Shown here one piece after another: positions 18,983 to 28,488 of a DNA stretch of 64,000 bases. This DNA is from PALSA-612 sp963755155 (GTDB lineage: Bacteria > Actinomycetota > Thermoleophilia > Gaiellales > Gaiellaceae). Location: contig CAVWIV010000004.1 in NCBI GenBank assembly GCA_963755155.1, positions 62,001 through 126,000 of the forward strand, given 5' to 3'. The translations under genes and the position numbers were made by a program. Positions within the stretch are counted from its first letter, which is position 1; the number at the start of each line of letters is the position of its first letter. Below the pieces are notes generated by a model. That model worked only from the letters and a program-made list of their open reading frames with translations, did not search any database and was not told where the DNA came from.

Positions 18983-21889
18983 CTACGCAACCTCGAGGTA
19001 CGCGCAGCGGCGGGTGTCCGCAGGCAGCGGCGAGCGGCCGATCCGCGCGACGAGGAAGCGCACGCCGTCGACGTCCTCGAATGCACCGATGTCCGGCGAC
19101 GGCCCGGACATCTCAGTCAGCCGGTAGACGCCCTCCACCGGCACGAACACGACGTGGCGATCCGGATCGTAGGTGCGCTCGCCGAGCCGTTCTTTCGCCG
19201 AGTCGAGACCTGCCGAGACCTCTTCGAGCAGCCTGGCGCAGCCTGAGAGCTCGACCTCGGTCGCCGCGAGCTTGTCCGTCAGCGGCTGAAGCTCGGCAAG
19301 ATCCGCCTCCAGGCGGCCGAGCTCATGCCGTGTCGCAACGTGAGCAGCGCACTCCTCTTGCAGTCGCTGGTCGAGTGCGTCCGCGCTCGCGCCGAGCGAA
19401 GCGAACTGGAGCTCGACGGCAGCGCGTGCCTCCGCCTCACGGGCAAGTGCCTGCTCGCGCTCGCTGACCCGCTGCTCCAGGCCTGCGGCGCTGTCCTGGG
19501 CCTTCCTCAGCTCCTGCGCCAGCTCCCTGACCTTGGCCTTCCGCTTCTCGGAGACCTGCTCCAGACGAGTCGCGTCCCCCTGGACAGTCGCCAGCACGCG
19601 TTCGAGCTCACTCACCCTTGGCACTTCGCGCCGCAGCTTCGTGGCCTCGGCCTCGAGGGCAGTGTGTGCCTCGGCCTCGCGTGCAAGAGCCTGCTCACGC
19701 TCGCTGACCCGCTGCTCCAAGCCGGCGGCCTTGTCCTTCGCGGCGGTCAGCTGCTGCTCGAGATCTGCCGCGGCGGCTGCGGATCCGACGCGCTCGTTCT
19801 CGAGCAGCGTCTGAAGCTCCTTGACTTTCGCCTTCCGCTGCTCGGAGACACGCTCCTGGCGAGCCATCTCGTCGCGGACGGCCGCCAGCTCCTGCTCCAA
19901 CTCGCTCGCCTTCGGTGCCTGCCGGCGCAGCTCCAGCGCCTCGGCCTCGAGGGCCGTGCGTGACTCGACTTCGCGCACAAGGACGCGCTCGCGCTCGGCG
20001 ACCAGCTGCTCGAGCCTCGAGGCCTCCGCCTGAGAGTTCCTCAACCCCTGCTCGAGATCAGCCGTCGCGGCGGCGGATCGCGCCCGCTCGTCCTCGAGCA
20101 GCGCCTGGAGCTCCTTCACCTTCGCCTGCCGCTGCTCGGAGACGCGCTCGTGGCGTGTCATCTCCTCGCGGACGGCCGCCAGCTCCTGTTCGAGCTCGCC
20201 TGCCTTCGACAGCTTGCGCCGCAGCTTCGCAGCCTCGGCCTCGACAGCGGCGCGTGACTCGGTCTCGCGTGCAAGAGCTTCCGCTCGCTCGCTGACGAGC
20301 AGCTCGAGCCCGGCGGCGCTCTCCTGAGCGTTCCTGAGCTCCTGCGCCAGCTCCTTCACCTTGGCCTTGCGCTCCTCGGAGGCCTGCTCGAGGCGCGCCA
20401 CGTCCTCGCGGACGACCGACAGCTCCTGTTCGAGCTCCCCGGTGTCCCCGCGACTCGCGAGCTCCTCCCGGAGCTCTCCGACCGTAGCCTCGAACGCTGC
20501 AGCCTCGGCGCGAGCTTCGGTGAGCTTCCGCTCGAGCGCTTCACCCGAGGCGCGCTGCTCTTCGAGCTGCTCTGAGAGGGTCGTAACGGCTGCATGCGCC
20601 TGGCTACCTTCCTTGCGAGCCTTGTCCAGCTCGGAACGGAGCTCGGCGAGCGCCGCGTCCAGGCCGGCGGCCTCGACGCGCGCCTCGTCCAGTAGGCGCT
20701 GCGAGTCCGCGACGCCGGCGCGCAGCTCGTCGACCTGCGCCGTGAGCGCTCCGATCGCATCCTTCGATCCGGCGTGTTCGTCGCGAAGGGCCTTCAGCTC
20801 GTTCTCGAGAGCCGCTCGTGCGTCGGCCTCGCCAGTAGATGTGGCTCGCTCGTCCTCGAGCAGCCCCTGCAGCTCCTTTACCTTGGACTTCCGCTTCTCC
20901 GAGCTCTGCTCCAGGCGAGCCAGCTCCTGGCGGACGGCTGCCAGCTCCTGCTCGAGCACGTCGGTGTCCCCACGACTCGCGAGCTCCTCCCGGAGCTCTC
21001 CGACCGTCGACTCGAACGCTGCAGCGTCGGCGCGAGCCTTGTCCAGCTCGGACCGAACCTCGTCGACCTGCGCGGTGAGCGCTGCGATCGCGTCCTTCGA
21101 TCCGCCGTGCTCGTCGCGAAGCGCCTTCAGCTCCTTCTCGAGCCGGCCGGCCTCAGCCGCGAGCTGGGTCTGGACCTCGGCGCCCGCGGCGAGCTCGCCG
21201 TCGCGGACGTCGAGCTCAGCTCGAAGCTGGGCCTCCATTGCCTCGAGCTCGGCCAGCCGAGCCACAGCCTGCTCACTCTCGTCCGAGTCCTCAGCCCGCC
21301 CGGCGCGCTCCTGCCACTCGCCGACCTCCTGGGCCAGACGTTCGCGCTCCTTGCGGGACTCCTCGAGCAGGCGCAGCGTTCCCTTGTGTCCGGCGCGCTC
21401 CTCATCGAGTCTCGTCGACGCGAAGCGCAGCTGCTGGCGGAGGTTCTCGAGCTCGGCGGCGCCGTCGTCCAGCGCCGTCCAGTCGACCTGCTCCTCGGGA
21501 GCGCCGCCGTCGAGGTCGTCGATGATTGCGAGACGTCGATCGTGCGGCGTGGACGGAGTGGGCGGCGCCACGGGCTCCAAAGGCTCTTCCGTGTCTTCGA
21601 TGTCCTTCGTGCGCGGGTGGCGACGCTTGATCTCGGACCAGAGCCCGGCGCCGAATCCCTCCTGCTTCTCCATTTCGACCCCGAGTTGCTCGGCCAGCAC
21701 CGTCGTCAGGGAAGGCCCGGAGACGAAGCCTTTCCTCACGAGGATCTGGCCGAGGCGCTTGCCGGTCTCCTTCTGTTCCGCCAGCGCTTCCGCCAGCTCC
21801 TCAGCCGTGATCAGGCCCTTCTCGACGAAGAGCTCTCCAAGCAGCTGCTGAGGGACGCGGGCCGCTTCCACGATCGAGCTAATCGGCAC
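18983..21889 (-). CDS. Large coiled-coil protein with N-terminal MshEN/T2SSE-N-like domain
   Basis: 968 residues in one uninterrupted frame, striking because neighbours are frame-broken. Residues ~14-72 (LLGELFVEKGLITAEELAEAL, GKRLGQILVRKGFVS, LAEQLGVE) resemble the helical N-terminal domain of type II/IV secretion ATPases, which binds c-di-GMP in MshE. Then a Pro-rich linker, ~700 residues of heptad coiled coil built from recurring modules (GSKDAI.ALTAQVDE; VGELREELASRGDT; KRKAKVKEL..LLE.ER; EREQALAREAEA), and a C-terminal globular cap of ~80 residues (DRHVVFVPVEGVYRL, VRFLVARIGRSPLP). No transmembrane helix or ATPase. Probably a scaffold or tether for a pilus/secretion or polar machine. Function unknown. 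Confidence 0.85.
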   Translation of the reverse strand: MPISSIVEAARVPQQLLGELFVEKGLITAEELAEALAEQKETGKRLGQILVRKGFVSGPSLTTVLAEQLGVEMEKQEGFGAGLWSEIKRRHPRTKDIEDTEEPLEPVAPPTPSTPHDRRLAIIDDLDGGAPEEQVDWTALDDGAAELENLRQQLRFASTRLDEERAGHKGTLRLLEESRKERERLAQEVGEWQERAGRAEDSDESEQAVARLAELEAMEAQLRAELDVRDGELAAGAEVQTQLAAEAGRLEKELKALRDEHGGSKDAIAALTAQVDEVRSELDKARADAAAFESTVGELREELASRGDTDVLEQELAAVRQELARLEQSSEKRKSKVKELQGLLEDERATSTGEADARAALENELKALRDEHAGSKDAIGALTAQVDELRAGVADSQRLLDEARVEAAGLDAALAELRSELDKARKEGSQAHAAVTTLSEQLEEQRASGEALERKLTEARAEAAAFEATVGELREELASRGDTGELEQELSVVREDVARLEQASEERKAKVKELAQELRNAQESAAGLELLVSERAEALARETESRAAVEAEAAKLRRKLSKAGELEQELAAVREEMTRHERVSEQRQAKVKELQALLEDERARSAAATADLEQGLRNSQAEASRLEQLVAERERVLVREVESRTALEAEALELRRQAPKASELEQELAAVRDEMARQERVSEQRKAKVKELQTLLENERVGSAAAAADLEQQLTAAKDKAAGLEQRVSEREQALAREAEAHTALEAEATKLRREVPRVSELERVLATVQGDATRLEQVSEKRKAKVRELAQELRKAQDSAAGLEQRVSEREQALAREAEARAAVELQFASLGASADALDQRLQEECAAHVATRHELGRLEADLAELQPLTDKLAATEVELSGCARLLEEVSAGLDSAKERLGERTYDPDRHVVFVPVEGVYRLTEMSGPSPDIGAFEDVDGVRFLVARIGRSPLPADTRRCAYLEVA

Positions 21890-21925
21890 ATCCGAGGGCT
21901 GGCTTGAGCGTTACGCTTCGCGGCC

Positions 21926-23326
21926 GTGACGCGCGAGTACCCGACGCTGCTCGACCTCGTTGGCGGAACGCCCGTCGTTCGCCTGCTCAATGTCGGAGCC
22001 GAGCTCGGCTGCACGCTGCTCGCGAAGCTCGAATACATGACGCCCGGCGGGTCGAACAAGGACCGGATCGGGCTGCGCATGGTCGAGGCCGCGGAACGGG
22101 ATGGAAAGCTCGAACCCGGGGGCACGATCGTCGAGCCGACCTCCGGCAACACCGGCGTCGGGCTCGCGCTCGCCGCCGCAGTCAAGGGCTACAAGCTCAT
22201 CTGCGTCGTACCCGACAAGGTGGCGACGGAGAAGATCGCCCTGCTGCGCGCGTTCGGGGCCGAAGTCGTCATCTGCCCCACTGCCGTCGACCCGGACTCG
22301 CCGGAGAGCTACTACTCGGTGTCCGACCGGCTGGCCGAGGAGATCCCGGGCGCGTACAAGCCGGACCAGTATTCGAACCAGGCGAACCCGGACGCGCACT
22401 ACCACTCGACCGGGCCCGAGATCTGGGAGCAGGTCGGCGACGACCTCGATGCGATCGTCATCTCCGTCGGCACGGGCGGGTCGATCAGCGGCATCGGTCG
22501 CTATCTCAAGGAGCAGAAACCCGAGCTCGTCGTCGTCGGGGCCGATCCCGAGGGCTCGGTCTTCACCGCAGAGGACGAGAGCGGCGTCCACCCGTATCTC
22601 GTGGAGGGCATCGGCAAGGACACGTTCCCCGAGACGTTCGACCCGTCGATCGTGGACGAGTACGTGCGCGTGTCCGACCGCGACTCGTTCCTCACCGCGC
22701 GCCGCCTCGCACGCGAGGAGGGCATTCTCGGCGGCGGCTCGGCCGGGACGTCGGTGTTCGCGATGCTCGAGACGGCGCGGCGCCACGGCCCGGGCAAGAC
22801 GATCCTCACGACGATCCCCGACGGCGGACGCGGCTACCTCTCGAAGCTCTTCGACGACAACTGGATGCTCGAGCACGGCCTGCTCGAGCGTCGCGGCCCG
22901 CTGCCGACGATCGACGAGGTGCTCGCGTTCAAGCACGCGGACGACGGCGCCACGCCCGACCTCGTCGTCTGCGAGGCGCACCAGAAGATCGGCGCCGCCA
23001 TCGAGCTCATGCAGCGCTACGGGATCTCCCAGCTGCCCGTCGTCCGGCGCGACCCGCCGGCCTCGCTCACCGACGTCATCGGCTCGCTCAACGAGCGCGG
23101 GCTGCTCGACCGCGTGTTCCGCAATCCCGACTCGCTCGGCGAGGACGTCGCAGGCGCCATGGACCCGCCGCTGCACGCGGTGGACGCCGGCGAGTCTGTC
23201 CGCGACGTCTACGGCAGCCTCGCCGGCACCGGCGCCGCCGTGCTCGTCGCCCGGTCGGGCGCTCCGGCCGCCGTGCTCACGCGCAGCGACCTCCTCGAGT
23301 ACCTCGCGCACGGTCGCGCCGACTAG
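21926..23326 (+). CDS. Cystathionine beta-synthase with C-terminal CBS domain pair
   Basis: PLP enzyme of reverse transsulfuration: homocysteine + serine to cystathionine (or a cysteine synthase of the same fold). 466 residues from GTG 21926. PLP lysine is Lys45 in PGGSNKDRIG; the phosphate-binding and substrate loop is PTSGNTGVGLA; GTGGSISGIGRYL follows. The final ~125 residues form two CBS motifs (AIELMQRYGISQLPVV and AVLVARSGAPAAVLTRSDLLEYL), the regulatory module. No N-terminal heme domain. A TACGCT box ends 8 bp before the start. The matching gamma-enzyme is at 26041. Confidence 0.9.
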   Translation: MTREYPTLLDLVGGTPVVRLLNVGAELGCTLLAKLEYMTPGGSNKDRIGLRMVEAAERDGKLEPGGTIVEPTSGNTGVGLALAAAVKGYKLICVVPDKVATEKIALLRAFGAEVVICPTAVDPDSPESYYSVSDRLAEEIPGAYKPDQYSNQANPDAHYHSTGPEIWEQVGDDLDAIVISVGTGGSISGIGRYLKEQKPELVVVGADPEGSVFTAEDESGVHPYLVEGIGKDTFPETFDPSIVDEYVRVSDRDSFLTARRLAREEGILGGGSAGTSVFAMLETARRHGPGKTILTTIPDGGRGYLSKLFDDNWMLEHGLLERRGPLPTIDEVLAFKHADDGATPDLVVCEAHQKIGAAIELMQRYGISQLPVVRRDPPASLTDVIGSLNERGLLDRVFRNPDSLGEDVAGAMDPPLHAVDAGESVRDVYGSLAGTGAAVLVARSGAPAAVLTRSDLLEYLAHGRAD

Positions 23327-23327
23327 C

Positions 23328-23921
23328 GTGCTGCTCTACAACTCGCAGCCGTCGGGCAACTGTTACAAGGCCAGGCTCCTCCTGAGCCAGCTGGGCATGC
23401 CGTTCGAGCGGGTCGACGTGGACACGAGGACGAAGGATGGCCGCGGGCCGGTACTCGGCGGCAAGAATCCGGCCCTCCGCGTGCCGGTGCTCGAGCTCGA
23501 CGACGGGCGGCACCTGCCCGAGTCGGGAGCGATCCTCTGGTACCTCGCCGAGGACACCGACTTCGTTCCCGACGACCGGTTCGACCGCGCGCGGGTGCTC
23601 CAGTGGATGTTCTTCGAGCAATACGACCACGAGCCGTACATCGCGGTCATCCGGCATCGGACGATGCTCGGCCACCTCGACGACTACGCCGACTCCGACG
23701 AGCGGCGCGAGCGCGGCTACAAGGCGCTCGCTGCGATGGAGGAGCATCTCGCCGGCCACGCGTGGTTCGTCGGCGACGGCTACACGATCGCCGACATCGC
23801 GCTCTACGCGTACACGCACGTGGCGGACGAGGGCGGCTTCGATCTCTCCGGCTATCCCGGGATCAACGCGTGGCTCTCGCGCGTCGCCGCGGAGCCGGGC
23901 CACATCACGATCGACGATTGA
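23328..23921 (+). CDS. Glutathione S-transferase family protein
   Basis: 197 residues. Thioredoxin-like N-domain: LYNSQPSGNCYKARLLLSQL with the Ser/Asn-x-Cys region of beta/zeta-class GSTs, then NPALRVPVLELDDG (cis-Pro) and LPESGAILWYLAE (Glu-Ser glutathione gamma-Glu site). Helical C-domain ends FVGDGYTIADIALYAYTHVA (the N-capping box). Starts GTG 2 bp after the CBS gene stop. Actinobacteria usually use mycothiol rather than glutathione, so the thiol cofactor is uncertain. Confidence 0.88.
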   Translation: MLLYNSQPSGNCYKARLLLSQLGMPFERVDVDTRTKDGRGPVLGGKNPALRVPVLELDDGRHLPESGAILWYLAEDTDFVPDDRFDRARVLQWMFFEQYDHEPYIAVIRHRTMLGHLDDYADSDERRERGYKALAAMEEHLAGHAWFVGDGYTIADIALYAYTHVADEGGFDLSGYPGINAWLSRVAAEPGHITIDD

Positions 23922-25053
23922 CCGTCTCGGTCGCGCAGCTCCGGCGATTCCTCGTCGCGCACCACGGATACGCGACGCGGGCACGGACGTCGAAGGCCGC
24001 GGACGTGGCGGGCGAGATCCGGCGGCTGTCGGCCGTGCAGCTCGACTCCATCTCGACGGTCGATCGCGCTCACAGGCTCACGCTCACCTCGCGACTCGGC
24101 TGGTACAAGGCGGGCACCGTCTCGCAGCTGCTCGGCGAGGGCCGGATCTTCGAGTACTGGGCGCACGAGGCATGTCTCGTGCCCATCGAGGACTACCCGC
24201 TCTTCAAGCGGCGCATGGTGCATCTCGCGGATGCGCACTGGTGGGGCCGCAAGCGCCAGGACCGCGAGACGGAGAAGCATGTGCTCGACGCGATTCGCGA
24301 GCGCGGCGCGCTGCCATCGCGTGCGTTCGAGGGCAAGAGCGATGCGAGCTCGATGTGGAGCTGGAAGCCGGCGAAGGGCGCGCTCGAGCATCTCTTCGCC
24401 GCCGGCGAGCTCGCCATCGCCGGACGCGACGGCTTCCAGCGCGTCTACGACCTGCCGGAGCGCGTCATCCCGCGGGAGCTCCTCGACGCGCCGACGCCGT
24501 CGGAGGAGGAGTTCCGGCGCGGCTACGTGCTCCGCGCGGTCGAGGGTCGCGGCGCGATCACGGAGCGCGGCATCGCCGAGCACTGCCGGTTTCGCGGCGG
24601 GGCGACGGCGATCCGCCCGATCGTCGACGGGCTCGTCGAGGACGGTCTCGTGCGGCGCGTGGCCGTGGACGACGACGGGCCGCCGGTGGTCGTCGCGGCC
24701 GGAGTCGAGGTGGACGGGCGCGCGTCGCGCGGCGGCGTGCTCGTCTCACCCTTCGACAGCCTGCTCTGGGACAAGCCGTTCGTCGAGCGCGTCTTCGGCT
24801 TCCAGCCGCTGATCGAGGTGTACAAGAGAGAGCCCGACCGGATCTACGGCTACTACGTGCTGCCGTTCCTGCTCGGCGACCGCTTCGCCGGCCGCGCGGA
24901 CCTCAAGGCCGACCGGCGCGAGGGCGTCCTCCGCGTGAAGGCGTTCCACGTCGAGCCCGGCGTCCGGCGCGTCGAAGCGGCTCGACGAGGCGCTTCGACC
25001 GCGCGCTCGCGCGGCTGGCTCGCGGCATCGGCCTGGAGCGAGTGGAGCGATGA
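23918..25053 (+). CDS. HTH_42 winged-helix DNA glycosylase-like protein (YcaQ/AlkX family), copy 1; frameshift near 24985
   Basis: YcaQ-type enzymes unhook DNA interstrand crosslinks and excise bulky alkylated bases. Starts at TTG 23918, overlapping the GST stop. The early motif LSAVQLDSISTVDRAH carries Q-hydrophobic-D, the active-site pattern assigned to the AlkX (YcaQ) subgroup. FEYWAHEACLVP, VLVSPFDSLLWDKPFVERVFGF and YGYYVLPFLLGDRFAGRADLK are family landmarks (SPFD-L-W-D; YYVLP-L-GD-GR-D). The end is shifted near 24985, then FDRALARLARGIGLERVER. About 378 residues. Followed directly by a second copy, overlapping by ATGA. Confidence 0.85.
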
Positions 25054-26041
25054 GGCTCGTCTCGCCGGAGGAAGCACGGCGGATCGCAGTTCGCTCGCAG
25101 CTCCTCGACGGGTCGGCGTCATCTGTTCTCGACACCGTGCGGCGGCTCGGCTTCCTCCAGATCGACCCGATCTCGACGGTCGCGCCTCCTCAGCACCTCG
25201 TGCTCTTCAGTCGGCTCGGCTCGAGCTACGACCCCGCCGAGCTCGACCGGCTGCTCTGGGAGGAGAAGCAGCTCTTCGAGTACGTCGCCTACATCCGGCC
25301 GATGGAGGATCTGCCGCTGATCTACGCTCGGATGCAGCGGCGGCGAGGGAACAAGTACGCCCACGAGCGCCGCGGCAACGAGTTCCTGAAGGCGAACGCG
25401 CGCTACAAGCGCGCTGTGCTCCGCGAGCTCGAGCAGTCGGGGCCGCTGCTGTCGCGAGAGATCGCAGGCAGCGCCGTCAGGACCTGGACGTCGCACGGCT
25501 GGTACGGGAACCGCAACGTCGCCGTGCTGCTCGAGATGCTCCACGGGCGCGGTGTCGTAGCGGTCGTCGGCCGTCGTAACGGCCAGCGGCTCTGGGATCT
25601 CGCGGAGCGCTGGTATCCGGAGATCGAGCCCGTCCCGGGGCGCGAGGCGGAGCAGATCCTCGCCGAGCGCCGCTTCCGCGCGCAGGGCGTGCGGCTGACG
25701 AAGAAGGGCTGGGAGGCCCATCCCGACGCGACGGACGATCCGGTCCCTGACCGCGCGACGCTGCTCTCGCCGTTCGATCGCCTGATCCACGACCGCGACC
25801 GCGCAGAGGCTCTGTGGGACTTCTTCTACCGCCTCGAGATGTACGTGCCGAAGGCGAAGCGCGAGTACGGCTACTACGTGCTGCCGCTGCTCGTCGGCGA
25901 CCGACTCGTCGGCCGCGCCGAGCCGGTCTTCGACCGCAAGACGAAGACACTCGAGCTGCGCGGCGCCTGGGGCGACACGTCCCGCCTGGACGAGGCCCTG
26001 CGCGACCTCGGGTGTGGCTGGGCGCGGATACCATCCGCTGA
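25050..26041 (+). CDS. HTH_42 winged-helix DNA glycosylase-like protein (YcaQ/AlkX family), copy 2; frameshift near 26010
   Basis: Same family as the preceding gene but clearly diverged. FLQIDPISTVAPPQHLVLFSRLG holds the Q-hydrophobic-D site, FEYVAYIRPMEDLPL replaces the usual HEACLVP, and the C-terminal block reads LLSPFDRLIHDRDRAEALWDF and YGYYVLPLLVGDRLVGRAEPV. About 330 residues; the last ~10 (WLGADTIR) lie in another frame after an indel near 26010. The TGA overlaps the next gene's ATG. Two consecutive paralogs could act on different lesions or as a heteromer. Confidence 0.83.
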
Positions 26042-27190
26042 TGGACTTCGAGACGCGCGCCATCCACGAGGGCCAGGAGCCGGATCCGGCGACCGGCTCG
26101 GTGACGGTGCCGATCTACCAGACGTCGACGTACGCGCAGGAGGAGGTCGGCGTCCACAAGGGCTACGACTACTCGCGCGTCGCGAACCCGACGCGCACTG
26201 CCCTCCAGACCTGTCTCGCGTCGCTCGAGGGCGCCGACCACGGCATCGCGTTCTCGTCGGGCCTCGGCGCGACGACGACGATCATGCATCTCGTCTCGCC
26301 GGGTGAGCGCGTCGTGTCGGTGAACGACGTCTACGGCGGCGTCTACCGGATGTTCTCGCAGGTGTACGAGCCGAAGGGCTACGCGTTCGAGTACGTGACG
26401 TCGCAGGAGATGTCCACGAATCTCGCCGCTCATCTCGACGAGCGAACGCGCCTCGTCTGGATCGAGACGCCGACGAACCCGACGCTGAACATCGTCGACA
26501 TCCGCGCCGCGGCCGCGGCCGCACACGAGGCCGGCGCGCTCGTCGTCGTCGACAACACGTTCGCCACGCCCTACCTCCAGCAGCCGCTCGAGCTGGGCGC
26601 CGACATCGTCGTCCACTCGCTGACGAAGTACCTCGGCGGCCACTCCGACCTGATCGGAGGCTTCGCCGCCACGAACGACCCGACCGTGGCCGAGCGCCTC
26701 GTCTTTCTCCAGAAGTCGCTCGGCGCCGTTCCCGGCCCGTTCGACTGCTGGCTCGTCCTGCGCGGACTGAAGACGCTCGCCGTCCGCATGGAGAAGCACT
26801 GCGCGAACGCCCGCGCAGTCGTCGAGTTCCTCCAGGGGCACGAGCTCGTGGAGCAGGTGCTCTACCCCGGCCTGGCCGAGCCACCCCGGCCACGAGATCG
26901 CGGCGCGCCAGATGCGTGACTTCGGCGGCATGGTCTCGTTCCTCACGGAGACAGAGGAGGAGGCAGTCGCGCTTTGCTCGCGAACGAAGGTCTGGACGCT
27001 CGCCGAAAGCCTGGGCGGCGTGGAGAGCCTCATCGAGCACCCCGCCCGCATGACGCACGCGTCGACGGCGGAGGGGCCGACCGCCGCACCGCGCAATCTC
27101 ATCCGGCTGTCGGTCGGCATCGAGTCCGCCGACGACCTCGTCGAAGACCTCCAGCAGGCGCTCGTCCGCTCCCCCGCGGCGACGGCCTAG
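26041..27190 (+). CDS. Cystathionine gamma-synthase / gamma-lyase (Cys/Met metabolism PLP enzyme); frameshift near 26885
   Basis: PLP-dependent enzyme acting at the gamma carbon of cystathionine or O-acyl-homoserine. ATG 26041: FETRAIHEGQEPDPATGSV, VPIYQTSTY, YDYSRVANPTR, FSSGLGA, the aspartate in VVVDNTFATPYLQ and the PLP lysine Lys196 in SLTKYLGGHSD. An indel near 26885 separates it from the C-terminal QMRDFGGMVSFL, SLGGVESLIEHPARMTH and IRLSVGIE (the SLG-V-S-L and R-S-G-I-E motifs). About 383 residues. With the cystathionine beta-synthase upstream, a reverse transsulfuration role (lyase) is plausible; synthase activity cannot be excluded. Confidence 0.9.
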
Positions 27191-27200
27191 CCGGGACGCA

Positions 27201-27623
27201 GTGTCCGCCGAGCAGTGGGACTGGTCGCGGCACGTCGTCGACCACGTCGAGCTCCACGCAAGCGAATACGACGCCAGCGTGCGCTTCTACGAGACGGTGC
27301 TCGCGCCCCTCGGCATCCCGCACTGGCCTGAGGACACCGACACCGAGCGGGTGATGTGCTTCACGCGGCTCAACGTCGTCGACCGGCAACCGCCGACCAC
27401 CAGCATGCACCTGTGCTTCGTCGCGCAGTCCCGCGAGCAGGTCGACGCTTTCCACCGGGCGGGGGTCGAGGCAGGGTTCCGTTCCAACGGCGTACCCGGC
27501 TACCGCGACTACAGCCCGGGCTACTACGCCGCGTTCGTGCTCGACCCGGATGGGAACAACATCGAGGCGCTCTATCGAGACGTGGGGAACGTCGGCCACA
27601 TCGACCCAGGTGACCCGTCGTGA
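27201..27623 (+). CDS. VOC family protein (glyoxalase/dioxygenase superfamily)
   Basis: 140 residues from GTG 27201. VOC signature: VDHVELHASEYDASVRFYETVL (His metal ligand), MHLCFVAQSREQVDAFH and YAAFVLDPDGNNIEALY (final Glu ligand in N-N-I-E-A). Similar to uncharacterised YraH/PhnB-type bacterial members; substrate unknown. Ten bp after the cystathionine enzyme and overlapping the metallo-hydrolase by GTGA, so likely part of the same transcript. Confidence 0.88.
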   Translation: MSAEQWDWSRHVVDHVELHASEYDASVRFYETVLAPLGIPHWPEDTDTERVMCFTRLNVVDRQPPTTSMHLCFVAQSREQVDAFHRAGVEAGFRSNGVPGYRDYSPGYYAAFVLDPDGNNIEALYRDVGNVGHIDPGDPS

Positions 27624-28488
27624 AGCTCGAGCCGATCGACCTGCACCACCAGGCGACCGAGCAGGTCGTCGGCGTCTACGTCCTCGAGACGGACGACGGG
27701 CCGGCGCTCTTCGACTGCGGGCCGACGGTCTGCATCCCGAGGCTGAAGGACGGGCTGGCCGCGCACAGTCTCGCGCTGACCGACGTCCGCCACCTGCTGC
27801 TCTCGCACATCCACCTCGACCACGCGGGCGCGGCGGGCACGCTCGTGCGCGAGCACCCCGGCCTCCAGGTGCACGTGTCGGAGATCGGCGCGCCGCACCT
27901 CGTGGACCCGAGCAAGCTCGACGCGAGCGCACGCCGACTCTACGGAGACGCGTTCGACGAGCTCTGGGGCGAGCTGGCGCCGGTGCCGGAGGCCAACGTC
28001 CACGTCGTCGGCGACCGCGTGGTCGGGCTCGAGTGCTTCCCCACGCCGGGGCATGCCTCGCACCACGTCTCGTACCTCGCCGGCGACGGGACGCTGTACG
28101 CCGGCGACGCCGCCGGTGTCCGCATCGTCCCGGCGCCGCACGTGTTGCCCGTATCGCCGCCGCCCGACTTCCAGTACGAGCAGTGGCTCGAGACGCTCGA
28201 CGAGATCGAGCGGCGCAGCCCGAATCGCCTCGCGCTCATCCACTTCGGCGTCGCCGAGGACGTCGCAGATCACCTGGCCATCATGCGCGCGGAGCTCGCA
28301 CCGCTGGGTCGCGCGCGTCGAGGCACGGCGCGACCGAGGAGGAGTTCGTCGAGGCGGGCCGCGCCGAGCTCGCCGCGCGGGTGCCGGGCGACCCCGATCT
28401 CTGGCAGCGAGCCGCGCCCCTCTGGCAGTCCTACCGCGGGCTCGAGCGCTACTGGAACAAGAAGCGGGAGGCGCTCACGCAGCGCTGA
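27620..28488 (+). CDS. Metallo-beta-lactamase fold hydrolase; frameshift near 28310
   Basis: Begins EPIDLHHQATEQVVGVYVL and has the metal signature LLSHIHLDHAGAAGTL (H-x-H-x-D-H), a second His in PTPGHASHHVSYL, the bridging Asp in LYAGDAAGVR and a distal His in LALIHFGV, so a complete dinuclear site of the glyoxalase II-like type. After an indel near 28310 a helical tail continues (TEEEFVEAGRAELAARV, YWNKKREALTQR). About 289 residues. In a sulfur gene cluster a persulfide-dioxygenase or thioester hydrolase role is conceivable, but the sequence is closer to general MBL hydrolases. Last 14 bp overlap the Rrf2 gene. Confidence 0.85.

Noticed and set aside
18983..21889. Plus-strand frames of up to 496 residues inside the coiled-coil gene
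   Set aside because: Ser/Arg-rich shadow frames complementary to the heptad-rich codons; no start context, motifs or homology.
18983..21889. CRISPR-like repetition
   Set aside because: Repeats are coding modules without regular spacers; there is no CRISPR array or cas gene in the window.
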